From positions 372,001 through 436,000 of the forward strand of contig QPFY01000006.1 in the NCBI GenBank assembly GCA_003665825.1: DNA of 64,000 bases, written 5' to 3'. A program made the position numbers and the translations under genes. The DNA is from Microbotryum silenes-acaulis. Its lineage: Eukaryota; Basidiomycota; Microbotryomycetes; Microbotryales; Microbotryaceae. The notes beneath the pieces were generated by a model. It made no database searches. It was not told where the DNA came from and worked only from the letters and a program-made list of their open reading frames with translations. This document shows, in pieces, positions 45,409 through 56,160 of the stretch. Position 1 is the first letter of the stretch, and every line of letters begins with the position of its first letter.

Positions 45409-47546
45409 ATGCGAGGCTTAATTATGTTTGAGCTTTTGGCATTGATGATGGTGTTGGAGAAGGTACAAGGCCACATGGTGAGTACCTCCGTGGGTTCAGG
45501 GGGTGATGACTCCCCGCTAGAACGTCGTCGTCGGACCTGCGCGTAGTTTGCGCCGTGTGACAGGATGCTGACTGTGCATTACTCCTACTCTTCAATTGCT
45601 CACATTGGTATATTGTACCTTCCAGACTATCTGGTAAGTCCCTCAACCACCCCATTCCTTCATTTCCTTGCCACTCGTCAGGCAGAACCTACAGCCCCTG
45701 TCCCATGGGATCCACGAGTTCTGACCGACGTCACCTAGGAGTAAATCCATGTACGGCGTCGGCAAAGACTTCAAATTCGTCGTACCCGGTCAACCTTGTG
45801 ACCCCATCGGCCCGGATTTGGAAACTCGAGATGAGTGGTGGTTCAGGTGAGCATCTCTGATCATGCCGTCCCGCTTTCCCCAACAAAGCGCACTGAACAA
45901 CCCCCTCTCCCCTCTCATTCGTGCATAAAGAGGCCCCGCATATCGAGCCCTCCCCCCTCCTGGAGGCGAAGTGACTGAACTGATCGCCGGCGAATCCGTA
46001 ACGTTTGAAATCTCTTGCCACGTCGCTTGGACCTCTTTCGGGTGGAGTACGACCAAACCTGGTAGTCATTTGGATGCTTGTCCCGGTAATCCTGGTACGT
46101 CGTACTTTTTTTCATCGCAACAAGTTCAAGTTGAGATTATTGAGTTGACGAAGGGTGTTCCCTTTCGCAGGGGCCTACCATTCAGGAGACCCTTTGAAAG
46201 ACTCTATCGACGAAAGCCTCCTATCAGGTTGCGCATTAGCCATCGCGGACGTGGACGATATTGAAAAGGTTACACCTGATAACCTCGTCATTTTTAGTGT
46301 TCAGTCTCAGTGTATAAAACAGAAGATCACGTCTTTTGAGGTAAGTCAAAGAGTGTTGAGGCAAGGCGTCGACGCGAATTGAGGCCCCTTCGCTGATTTT
46401 AAAATTTGCGACGGGATGTATACGCGGTAGGTCCCTGCGGCGATGCCTCCTTGCAAGGGGAAGAAATGTATTTGTGGTTGGTAAGTACCTTTCGTATCAA
46501 CCCGTAAGATAATTCGCCGCGTATATCGTATAATGGGATCGCTAAAATCATTCGTTTCACCACGCCGCCCGTGACAGGTTCTGGTAAGTGCTCAGCAACC
46601 AAAGGAGCTCAGCCGAGCAAATGACCGTAATCAACACTGACTTGATTCGCACCGCCCTCTCTCCACCAGGCTCGCCAACACCGGCGCCGTAAATTTCTAC
46701 ATGAGTGAGTTTCACATAAAACATAATCCAAGCACCTCCGATCAGCACCCAACCCTGAATAAAAACACCTACTCAACCGAACCTTTCGCTCCTCTCCTCT
46801 CCTAAGCCGCCTTCGACTGCGCCGTCACCAATCCTTCCCCCACCTCCATCCGACCAATCCAATTTCCCCTTTTGGATCCTTACATATGCGAAAATTATCC
46901 TCATAACCAATCTTGTATTCAAGTTCAACAGAAATACGCTAAAAGGCCTATTTACGCTTATAATGAACCGCAGAACGTGAAGTGGGTTTCGAATGAGGAT
47001 CGGGCGGGGTATCATGAGAAATGGGGGTGGGTGGATGGGGCGCAGGAGGGGATTTTTGGGGAAGGGAATGTGGTTGGGATGGGGACTAGTGAGAGGGGTA
47101 GGGGTGTGGCGATCAAAGGTGATGCGCGGACTGCGACGACGATGGCTGCGACTGGGAAGGCGACGATTACGTCGACGAAATTGGAGAAGACTACACCGAA
47201 GCCGACAGCGACGAGGGTGACGACTACAATTCAAGTCCAATATCGAAAGGCACCGTCAGCTCATCGTACTCCCGAGCCTCAGGGCGTCAAGTGCAAGAAG
47301 AACAAGCCGAAGCACGCTGCCGCCGTTTCAAAGCTGAAATTGATGTTGATGATGACCGACTCGGCCAGGGCCAAGCCAAGAATCAAGCCCAAGCACAAGT
47401 CCAAGCACCACAACCACAACCACACCAAGCAAAAACATCACCGACACACCAAACAAGCCCAGCCTAAGAGGAGCAGCAAGACGCAGGGACGTCGTCAATC
47501 GAGCAAGACTGGTCGACCCAAGCTACGAATGACCTCCTGTCTTTGA
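45409..47546 (+). CDS. AA14-like lytic polysaccharide monooxygenase with basic His-rich tail
   Basis: Nine exons: 45409-45477, 45626-45633, 45739-45846, 45931-46094, 46171-46340, 46431-46480, 46578-46583, 46670-46704, 46807-47546. They total 1350 nt (449 residues). A 21-residue signal peptide would leave His at the mature N-terminus (GHM), as needed for a copper histidine brace. Exon joining gives HMTIWSKSMYGVG, WWFRG, CPGNPGAYHSGD (candidate second His), CALAIADVDD, CKGKKCICGWFWLANTG and NFYMTAFDC (candidate axial Tyr), the order seen in AA14 copper oxygenases that cleave polysaccharides such as xylan. After about residue 300 comes a Thr-rich linker and a Lys/His-rich tail. Two micro-exons (8 and 6 nt) are required. 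AA14 assignment is from motif recall. Confidence 0.8.
45626..45633 (+). other. 8-nt micro-exon of the AA14-like gene
   Basis: Acceptor TTCCAG, exon ACTATCTG, donor GTAAGT. It adds T-I and two bases of the W codon, giving H-M-T-I-W-S-K-S-M-Y at the mature N-terminus and correcting phase between exons 1 and 3. Confidence 0.88.
46578..46583 (+). other. 6-nt micro-exon of the AA14-like gene
   Basis: Acceptor GTGACAG, exon GTTCTG, donor GTAAGT. It is bounded by introns of 97 and 86 nt and forms the centre of the conserved W-F-W-L-A-N motif. Skipping it keeps the frame but deletes two residues (F and W) of that motif. Confidence 0.85.
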
Positions 47547-48112
47547 AGAGCATCCTCACCTGGGGTTGAGTGAGCTCTCTTATTGCAGTCGTATGCACTG
47601 CCCGATCATCCTGTGCAACACGAGCTGGCTTTTGTGCTTCCGCGTCCAGTCAACCATCCTTTTGCCAAGAACCTCAGCACCTTGAATCTGTCGCCTCGAG
47701 CATGAGCCTAAACGCCATCGGGCTCAAAAGTTCGACACCAATTGCTTCTCCTTGATCTCTCTCACACTCAAATACACGACCAGCGTATCCGAAAACCAAG
47801 GATACCCGTTTCAGTCATCCGCAACACAAGCAAACAAAGCGCCCGTCCGCTCCCATCATCCTTTAAACTCGTCGGCGCGCGCTTCCCACCATATTTTTTT
47901 TGTACCATCATCACCCTACTTGACCTCCATCCATCCGTTCCGAGCAAAGTCTTCAAAGCCGGGCGAAGAAAAGAGTCGAGGAGTCGGAAGGGCACGTGGC
48001 GAAATGACGTAAAAGTGGGCCGGGTTGATGTTGAGAATGGAGAAGAGAACAGACGCTCCTTTTGCGAGCGGTACGAACGAACCCCAACAAAAAAAGATCG
48101 GGGGCGAATCGT
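47547..48112. other. intergenic between convergent genes
   Basis: About 570 bp, no gene seen. Holds the 3'UTRs of the AA14-like gene and the ubiquitin-eL40 gene. Confidence 0.6.
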
Positions 48113-49009
<897 letters not shown>

Positions 49010-49764
49010 TTTGGCGAATCTGTAGTCGTAGAGATGACGAAGGGGCACAGGACCAACGTACGGGTCAGGTCGAGGTGGGGCGGTCGAAAGAGAGGGCAGA
49101 GAGGCGGTAGAGCGCAGGGTCAAAAATCGTCGGGGCGCGGGCGGGCGGGCGTGGGAGGGCGTGGAAGGGCGACCGCGGGCGTGAGTGGTGGTGAGTGGTG
49201 GGCAGCGAGAGGTCGCACGAACACGGTCCAACAGTCGAGCAGGGTGTACAGAGCGCAGTAGAGAGGTTCAACGGGGTCAGTGTTCAGTTCAGAGCGATGC
49301 AGCACCTCAATCCATACCCGAATGTCGCGGTCGTACCTGGTTTCAATGTGACGAGAAAGCACGAAGCAGGACGGACCCAAAGCCATGCCCAGATCTTGGG
49401 CCCGCGACAATTCGGCTCGCGGCGGACGGCGGCTGGCTGGCCCAGGCTTCGGCCGGCGCTGGGCAGGCCCCAAAATATGCAAGCCGCCCCCTTGCAGCGC
49501 TCGGACCCTCTACTGCTTGGGCCCACCAGCTAATATGCGGCAACATGGCAACAGCATGCATCACTATCACTTGGTGACAACAAATTGTTTGTCTCTACTT
49601 GAACTGATGCCTCTTTCCACGTGCTGGGTGCTGCTCTCAGGGGTCAGGATTCGGACCACCACCACCACCCGAAGTTTTGTTTTTTCATTGGGCACGACCA
49701 AGAGCTACAACTGAGCCTTCTTTACTGCACAATCACCATTCACCCTCACCAATTCCATGACACC
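49010..49764. other. intergenic: promoter of ubiquitin-eL40, 3' end of amidohydrolase
   Basis: About 750 bp without a supported gene. GC-rich and G-rich in the first part; no TATA-like sequence recognised. Confidence 0.55.
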
Positions 49765-52541
49765 CTACACCTTCCCCGCGAACAACCTCCCCCCCACAAT
49801 CGTCGCGACGACTTTGACTTCGGGGATTTCAAAGTCTTCCACCTCGAACAGATCCCGATCTAGGATGGTGAAATCCGCCTCTTTTCCTTTCTCCACCGAC
49901 CCGATTTGGTTCTCTTGGAAGGCAGCGTATGCGGCCCCTGTGGTGAAGCCACGGAGGGTGTCGAGCATCGACAGACGTTCGGAAGGATACCTGAAGGCGG
50001 AAAGAAGCGCGAAAGAGTCAGCTCGGGGAGATCGAACTATTACTCGCTCGAGGTCACACTATATTCAACTGACTGACCATCCATCAGTTCCATGAGGTGA
50101 ATCCCCATTGCTCCATTTCCTCGTCGTCGCCGCGTAGATACCCAGCATCGGATTCACTTTCTCTACAGGGAAATCCGAGCCGAGTGCGATTGGACTCCCG
50201 GCGCTAAAACGAAAGGGGACTCGCTTGGTCAGCACCGAGCAGTCAGGAATGAGTGCAAAGATACTCACGCTTTCAGGGAAGCCCATGCGTAAGCACCCTT
50301 GATCCTTTCGGCTCCGATTCGTTTTTCGGCGTACGACATATCACTCGTCGCTGAGCGCAAACGTTAATTCAACCGGATCCTGGCGCTTGATATCGTTATT
50401 CTCACTTACCGTGCGTAGGTTGCACACTCGAGATGATACCCAACCGACCCGTCCGCGCGATATCATCTTGACTCTATAGAGTAACACCTATCAGTCAAAC
50501 TTCCTCCTCGAACCTCCTCGCACCTCCTCTTTCGACCACTCACCAAAATTTGCGCATGCTCCAACCTCAGCCTCAAGTCCCTCGGCGAAATACCTGCGGG
50601 CGCATACTTCTCATATGCGTCTAATATGATCTCCGCTGCGTGGTCACCGATGACGTGCGAATTGACTTGGAAACCCTGTCGGGGATCATTCGTGATGCGG
50701 AAACAAGGTCAATTCACGCAAGCCTCCGTAGGTAAAAAATGAACTTGGACGGGACCTTGTCGATCCACTGTAAAGACAAGAGGGTGGCAAAAGTCAGCAC
50801 CACCCCCCCACCCCCACCCGGTATTTCTAGGGATACACACTTCGCCATTGCTATCTACCCCCACCTTCTTAATCAAAGGCCCGATTTTTTCTTCAGGCGA
50901 GATTAAAATCCCCTTCTCGCCCTTCCGATCCGAATAATCCTCCTTCATCGCCGCGCCCCAACTTCCCAACGCCCCATCCGTAAAAATCTTGACGGCCCTC
51001 ACTTCGAACCTCTCCCCTTTATACTTGGTCAATTTTTCCCCACAATAAGAGTTCAAAGGTTCGCAAGAGACCATTCCGTAAATTCGGATGGGTAGACGAC
51101 CTTCTTGGTCGATCTTACGCAGGAAGTTGATGTCCGAGAGGGAGAGGGAAGCGTCGTGTACACTGGTGAGACCGAGATCGAGCATCTCGCGCGCGGTCGA
51201 GGTTAGGAATCGAAGACGGTCTTTGTCGGTCCAGGGTGGAATGACTGCAGCTAGATGGGTAAAGGTAGACGTCCGTGATGAATTTGCTTTAGTTCGAGTC
51301 CTGACGAGGGCAGCTCAGTCTGACTCGACTCACCAACGAGTGCCATCGCATTGTCGAGGAAGATACCCGTCGGTGACCCATCCGATGCGCGAACAACAAG
51401 ACCACCCGTGACATGCTCAGGAAGTGAACCCATCCGGTCCAAGATCGTTTGAGAAACCCAAAGGGCGTGCACATCAACTGCGAAAGAAGGTTTGGTACGC
51501 GTCAGATTGTGACGATCGAGAAGCTGCAAACTCAGGACCGGAGCGGGAAGACGGACTTCGCTTGAGATGAATGGGTCTTCCAGCCAGTCGAGGGTCGCGT
51601 TCCAAGTCGTCCTGACCGATTTTCACAAAGGCCCATTCAATCAGTGTCTTCAAATGCATAACGCCGCGTGAACAGATTCCACTCTTGACCACTCACCGAA
51701 GTAGGAAACTCGCCTCCGAACCACTTGGTCTGATCCCACCCCAATCCCAAGATGAACCTCGAGTGATCGTTGCGCAAGTCGTCGTCTTTTTCGATGAAAC
51801 TTGCGATTCTATCGATCACATCTTCTCGCCAGCAAGACAAATATTATCCGTCAGCTAAACTTCGCTCTGCCCCGAGCGCGAGTCGGTCAAGGTTTTTGCC
51901 TCCTTACCTTGAACCGAAGTCGACCCTACCAGATCGACGGCAGTTGCGGCTTCTCCATTTTGTAGCACATGTGCATGGGCATCTGTTCTAACGTATGAAC
52001 GCATTCCCGATCAGCATGATCTTCACTGCTTCGTAAAAACTCAACCGACCTCACGACCCGTCACGTGTTCAAAAAGGTCATCTAGAAAGCAAAGAACCTC
52101 GACTCACAATCCGGGCAAGAGCATTTGCCCTTTTCTCAACCTATACACCTTACTTCCACTATCCTTTCCTACCATCTGTTCATCCCCATACACCTCTCTG
52201 ACATGAGCCAAATCGCCCGTATCGACGATCTTGCCATTCCTCACGACAACGCAACCTTTCTTGGACTCGTTCGCATCAAAGGTATAGACCTGCGACGAGT
52301 TGCGGTAAGAACAAATCGCGTAGGTTTTAGGGAGATGTTGGGTCGGTGAGGATCTGCGTTGGAGAAGAATGATCCAACCTAGGATGAGGGGGGCGAAGAG
52401 GAGCGCGAGACGAGGTCGGGACATGGTCATTCCCCGCGGTACACGGCGGTCTTTGGAGGAACCTGACCCCGAGGATGCGGATGTGGGATGATTTGAAGAC
52501 GCGGAGGAAGAGGTTACGGGCTTGCGTTGACGTAGAGTCAT
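49765..52541 (-). CDS. membrane-anchored amidohydrolase, YtcJ-like (amidohydrolase family 3)
   Basis: Twelve exons: 52108-52541, 51908-51987, 51697-51824, 51557-51611, 51334-51477, 50865-51250, 50756-50767, 50544-50675, 50410-50473, 50269-50350, 50078-50203, 49765-49990. They total 1869 nt (622 residues). Residues about 45-60 form one N-terminal transmembrane anchor, so the enzyme likely faces the secretory lumen or outside. Metal-site motifs are LTDAHAHV (HxH), HVIGDHA, LEHAQIL and GSDFPVE. Family-typical joins appear only after splicing: HLKR to IDVHALWVSQ, and PLIKK to WIDKGFQVNSH. Several donors are weak (GTCCGT, GTCCCG, GTGGGG), but phases and motifs support them. Substrate unknown. Confidence 0.85.
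50756..50767 (-). other. 12-nt micro-exon of the amidohydrolase gene
   Basis: Exon TGGATCGACAAG (W-I-D-K) lies between acceptor TTACAG and donor GTCCCG. It joins LIKK to GFQVNSHVIGD. The donor is non-consensus after GT, so support rests on family spacing and phase. Confidence 0.7.
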
Positions 52542-53230
52542 GGTTCGGTCGCTTGTTCCTCTGCGCGAAGAGCCGCTCGATCAAGGGTGCGCGAGGGGGA
52601 TTCGGCGGTCGCGCAGCTCGTATCCTATCCAACGTGGACTCGACTGAAGTCGACGTACGACCAGGTAAAGGATGATACGTCCGTCCGTGGCGAGCAAAGA
52701 GTAGGAGGTGTTGAGCGTAGGGCGTGCACGGACGAGACCACTGCAGTCGTTGTGCGACGTCACCTTCAGAAGTGAGGCCCACGCAATGTGGGGCGCCGTC
52801 GCGCCAACTCCCGCCGTCACCGAAGGGATCAATATTTGCCAAGGCTCATCGAAGTTGAAGCACATAGCTCAAAGCTGACACATAATTGTGTGTGAACTCA
52901 GACTCTCAAAAAGCAGGGTAGGCTTGGGAAAATCAAGGTGTATTATCAGTTCATGCTCGTCTCTCGTTTCATGCAAACCGATAACCCATATCGGCGGGTC
53001 TGGTGGGTATTCTGAGCTGACGCGACGATGCATGCCATCGTCTTTGTGATCGTAATCTCAAGCTCAAGCTCACGCACCCCGATCCTCTTCCTCATTATTC
53101 TGTCCATTACGACCATTTATCTCGTCTAAAGCTACACGGAAACAAACTCAACAACGAGCACAACAAATCGAGAAACTCCATCACCTGAGTTGGCTCCTCT
53201 TCAAGTGACCACCCTTCTACCCCGCAGTCT
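52542..53230. other. intergenic: amidohydrolase promoter
   Basis: About 690 bp without a supported gene; upstream region of the amidohydrolase and 3' flank of the next gene. Confidence 0.55.
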
Positions 53231-53520
53231 ACGATTCATACTTTGGTGGCTTGGGCGTCGCGACCTGATTCGGCGTCACATTGCTCTGTCCCGTCGTAGT
53301 CAAATCATTCGTATGCCCATCCGTCGTCGTCGGTGTAGTATACGCTGGCAAACCCATACCCATCCCACTTCTCTTACGATTCATACTTTGGTGGCTTGGG
53401 CGTCGCGACCTGATTCGGCGTCACATTGCTCTGTCCCGTCGTAGTCAAATCATTCGTATGCCCATCCGTCGTCGTCGGTGTAGTATACGCTGGCAAACCC
53501 ATACCCATCCCACTTCTCTC
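53231..53520. repeat. 145-bp direct tandem duplication, two copies
   Basis: 53231-53375 is repeated at 53376-53520 with no difference that I can see by eye. The duplicated unit includes the last codons and stop of the PPxY protein gene. The second copy is coding; the first lies beyond the stop. Confidence 0.92.
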
Positions 53521-54519
53521 GACGCCACCTTCGTTTCTCGTGAATGCTCCTACGGGGATCGCGGGACCTGCGTACATCGGATGATCGGCGGGTACGGCGC
53601 GGGATGCGTCAACGGGATTGGTCGAGTTCGCTGCAGCTGAGCCGACGGGTAGTCCAGAGGTGTAGGAATAGGTTGCTGGGGTCGCTGAGGAGGAGGAAGT
53701 TGAAGATCGGAGAGGGGTCAGCTTTCCCATACCTCGATCGATCGAGCTGACGACGGTTCTCTTCCAGCCGACCACGATTCCAGATTATCAGAACTCACTC
53801 GTCTCGCAATACGTGGGCAACCCCGATTCAAGTTCCCCGTTATCCGGTCGATACGTCGGAATCCCCCCCGAACGTCGCCCCGATCCGGTCGTAGTGGCGC
53901 CGCCGCCGGTGCCTGGGGCTCGGGGGAGACTGTACCGAGCGTCGGGGCCGTAGAGTCGTCGTCGACGTCGCATGAAGAAGACGCGCTGTGGAGATGGGGC
54001 AATGGGATTTGGTTAGTGAAGGATCTTTGGAGGCGTTGAGGTGTGGACCGCCGAGAATGGGTGGGGCGGCATGCGCATCGCCGATGACGAATAGCCTCGC
54101 TCTTTCTATAGGGCCCACGGCCAGTGCTACTTACGGAACCGACCGTACTGAGCAACAGTGTGACGATGGCCAAAGCGACAACGTAGTACCATCTATTCAC
54201 GAGTAAAATTAGACCCGAAGTCAGCGACCATACAACTCAGCCCTCTGTAGTGGCCCGCATCGTCGGAATTCAGCGGAACCCGAAGTGCCCACGTGAAAGC
54301 GGCGTCATGCGCTCATCGTTAGACCCATCGCCTGCCGCTCGGCTTCCTACGGGGGGAGGAGGGAGGGAGAACTCACATTGTCGGACCAAGTCCGGTCGAC
54401 CCACTATTGTTGTTGTTGTTGTTGTTACTGTTGTTCACGCTCGTAGTAGAAGAAGGAAGGAACCCCGAGCTGAACGGTGATGTCGTTCGTGGTATGGAGG
54501 TCAACACAGCGGACGACAT
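53374..54519 (-). CDS. single-pass membrane protein with PPxY-type cytosolic tail
   Basis: Four exons, 54377-54519, 54135-54192, 53799-53985 and 53374-53684, give 232 residues. An N-terminal Ser/Thr/Asn-rich segment of about 47 residues precedes one transmembrane helix (WYYVVALAIVTLLLSTVGS, encoded by the 58-nt exon 2), then a strongly basic RVFFMRRRRRLYG. This predicts the N-terminus outside and the tail in the cytosol. The tail contains PTYRP, LPTYC and LPAYT, and ends with PPKYES, a PY motif of the kind bound by WW domains of Rsp5/Nedd4 ubiquitin ligases. A role as a ligase adaptor or a ubiquitinated cargo is inference. No family recognised. A 145-bp duplication covers its 3' end. Confidence 0.75.
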
Positions 54520-54726
54520 GGCTGTGACTTGAGGTCTTTAAGCAGGGTTCGGGATGACGAGGGAGGAGAGGGATGAAAGAGCATCCCCGCGCGCGCGTCT
54601 TTCAAGCACCTCTTGCGTTGCTTTCATTTTCGACTTCCCAAAATGACAATTCAATTATCATTCGAGGCGCCCAAGTCCTTCCGGGAAAAAGGAACCTCAC
54701 CAGATTGCTCGTGACGGACACAAAAC

Positions 54727-56160
54727 ATGGACAACATCACGAACACCAACAACGCCAGCCCTGCTGCTATACCACCTCTTCGCCCTGACCCTCCCGATCC
54801 TCCCGGCCAAGCCCCCGCCACCACCACCAAATCTTACTCCGCCGCGGTCGGCGCCCGCTCCGCTGCGAAGCACGGCAACGCCACCGCCAACGCCTCGACT
54901 GCCGTCGCCGCCCATCCCCTGATGCACAACATCGAGAACTGTGTCATCATCAACACCCCACCCTCAACCTCGGTCGAGCAAGTCCTCCTCGCGCTCGACA
55001 AACACTACCCTGCCCTTACCGGCGCAATGCCATGCGTCATCAAGGGTCAGCGCGGCCTCCGCTTTCCCAAGGCTGCCGATCTCAACACCCTGGTTGCCAA
55101 CGGCCTTACTGTTGGCAAGACTCTGTGCAAAGTCGAGAAGCTGTACAGCTCTACTAAAGGAGGTGTTGTACAATGCACCCTTACGGGCTTTTTCTCCGAC
55201 CCCGAGGGCCTCCGCCTATTCGATGAGCAGATCGCTGCCTATGGCACGGTCCTCCGCCGTCGCATCCAATACATTGGAAAGACGAAACACATCTCTGGGG
55301 TGTACGACTTTATCCTTGCCCTCAAGGATGTAGATGTTTTGCCCCCTGCCTCACTTTCTATTGCTCGTGACGGTGTCACTGAGCGAATCCCACTGAGGAT
55401 CACCGGTGGCATGCGCCACTGCGTCTTCTGCCGTTCCGCGGCTCACGTCCGTAAGGATTGCCCCGTCGCCTCGGCGTGCAAGTCCTGCGCGAGCACCTCG
55501 CACGCCACCCAGCACTGCCCGGGCCGTCACGCGTCGAGCCCCCAGGGTCCCCCCACGTCACGTGCCCTGCAAGCCTCCGCCGTTACCACCGCCGCTCCCG
55601 CCGCCGGGTCCAAGTCGATCCCCGCGGCCTCCGCCCCCGACCGCACGACCAAAAAACGTCGAGTGGAACAAGATCTGGCTGCCCAGACTGAAGATCTGTC
55701 CAACAGGGCTCAGCCCGAATCTCTGTCGAAGACTGCCCGCCCCGAGTTCTCCTTCAATTTCCCTTCCAATACTGCCACTCAAACTGCCCCCCAGCCTGCC
55801 TCCAACCAAGGAACTGCCTCTTCCCTCGTTGAAAAATCCTCCGAGTCCCCCAGCTCAGAGACCACCTCTCCATCCCCAAGTCCTCCTCCGGCCACGCCAA
55901 AGTCGATCATAACTCGATCCAAGTCGATTGCCGCCCTCTCCACGCCAGCCACTCGTGAAGCGCCTCCCACTGCGCCTGCCCTCGAAGCCTCCGAGCCGAC
56001 CCCCGAGCCCTCTTCGCCCACGCCGTTGCCCTCAGCCGCGCCCAAAGCCCGACCCGATGACGCCGACGCCGACGACGAGGCCGACGAAGAAGCCAAAGAC
56101 CAAGAAGCACCTCCCAAGGACGTGGAAGACGCTATGGACCAAGATGATGAGCACAACTAA
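54727..56160 (+). CDS. LINE ORF1 (Gag-like, zinc knuckles)
   Basis: An intact 477-codon frame. Two CCHC knuckles, CVFCRSAAHVRKDC and CKSCASTSHATQHC (both CX2CX4HX4C), lie at residues about 230-265. The region before them resembles the nucleic-acid-binding Gag of Tad/I-like elements. The C-terminal half is Pro/Ser-rich, ending in an acidic Asp/Glu-rich tail. It packages element RNA in known relatives. It overlaps ORF2 by 17 bases. The frame is intact although ORF2 is not. Confidence 0.85.
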   Translation: MDNITNTNNASPAAIPPLRPDPPDPPGQAPATTTKSYSAAVGARSAAKHGNATANASTAVAAHPLMHNIENCVIINTPPSTSVEQVLLALDKHYPALTGAMPCVIKGQRGLRFPKAADLNTLVANGLTVGKTLCKVEKLYSSTKGGVVQCTLTGFFSDPEGLRLFDEQIAAYGTVLRRRIQYIGKTKHISGVYDFILALKDVDVLPPASLSIARDGVTERIPLRITGGMRHCVFCRSAAHVRKDCPVASACKSCASTSHATQHCPGRHASSPQGPPTSRALQASAVTTAAPAAGSKSIPAASAPDRTTKKRRVEQDLAAQTEDLSNRAQPESLSKTARPEFSFNFPSNTATQTAPQPASNQGTASSLVEKSSESPSSETTSPSPSPPPATPKSIITRSKSIAALSTPATREAPPTAPALEASEPTPEPSSPTPLPSAAPKARPDDADADDEADEEAKDQEAPPKDVEDAMDQDDEHN

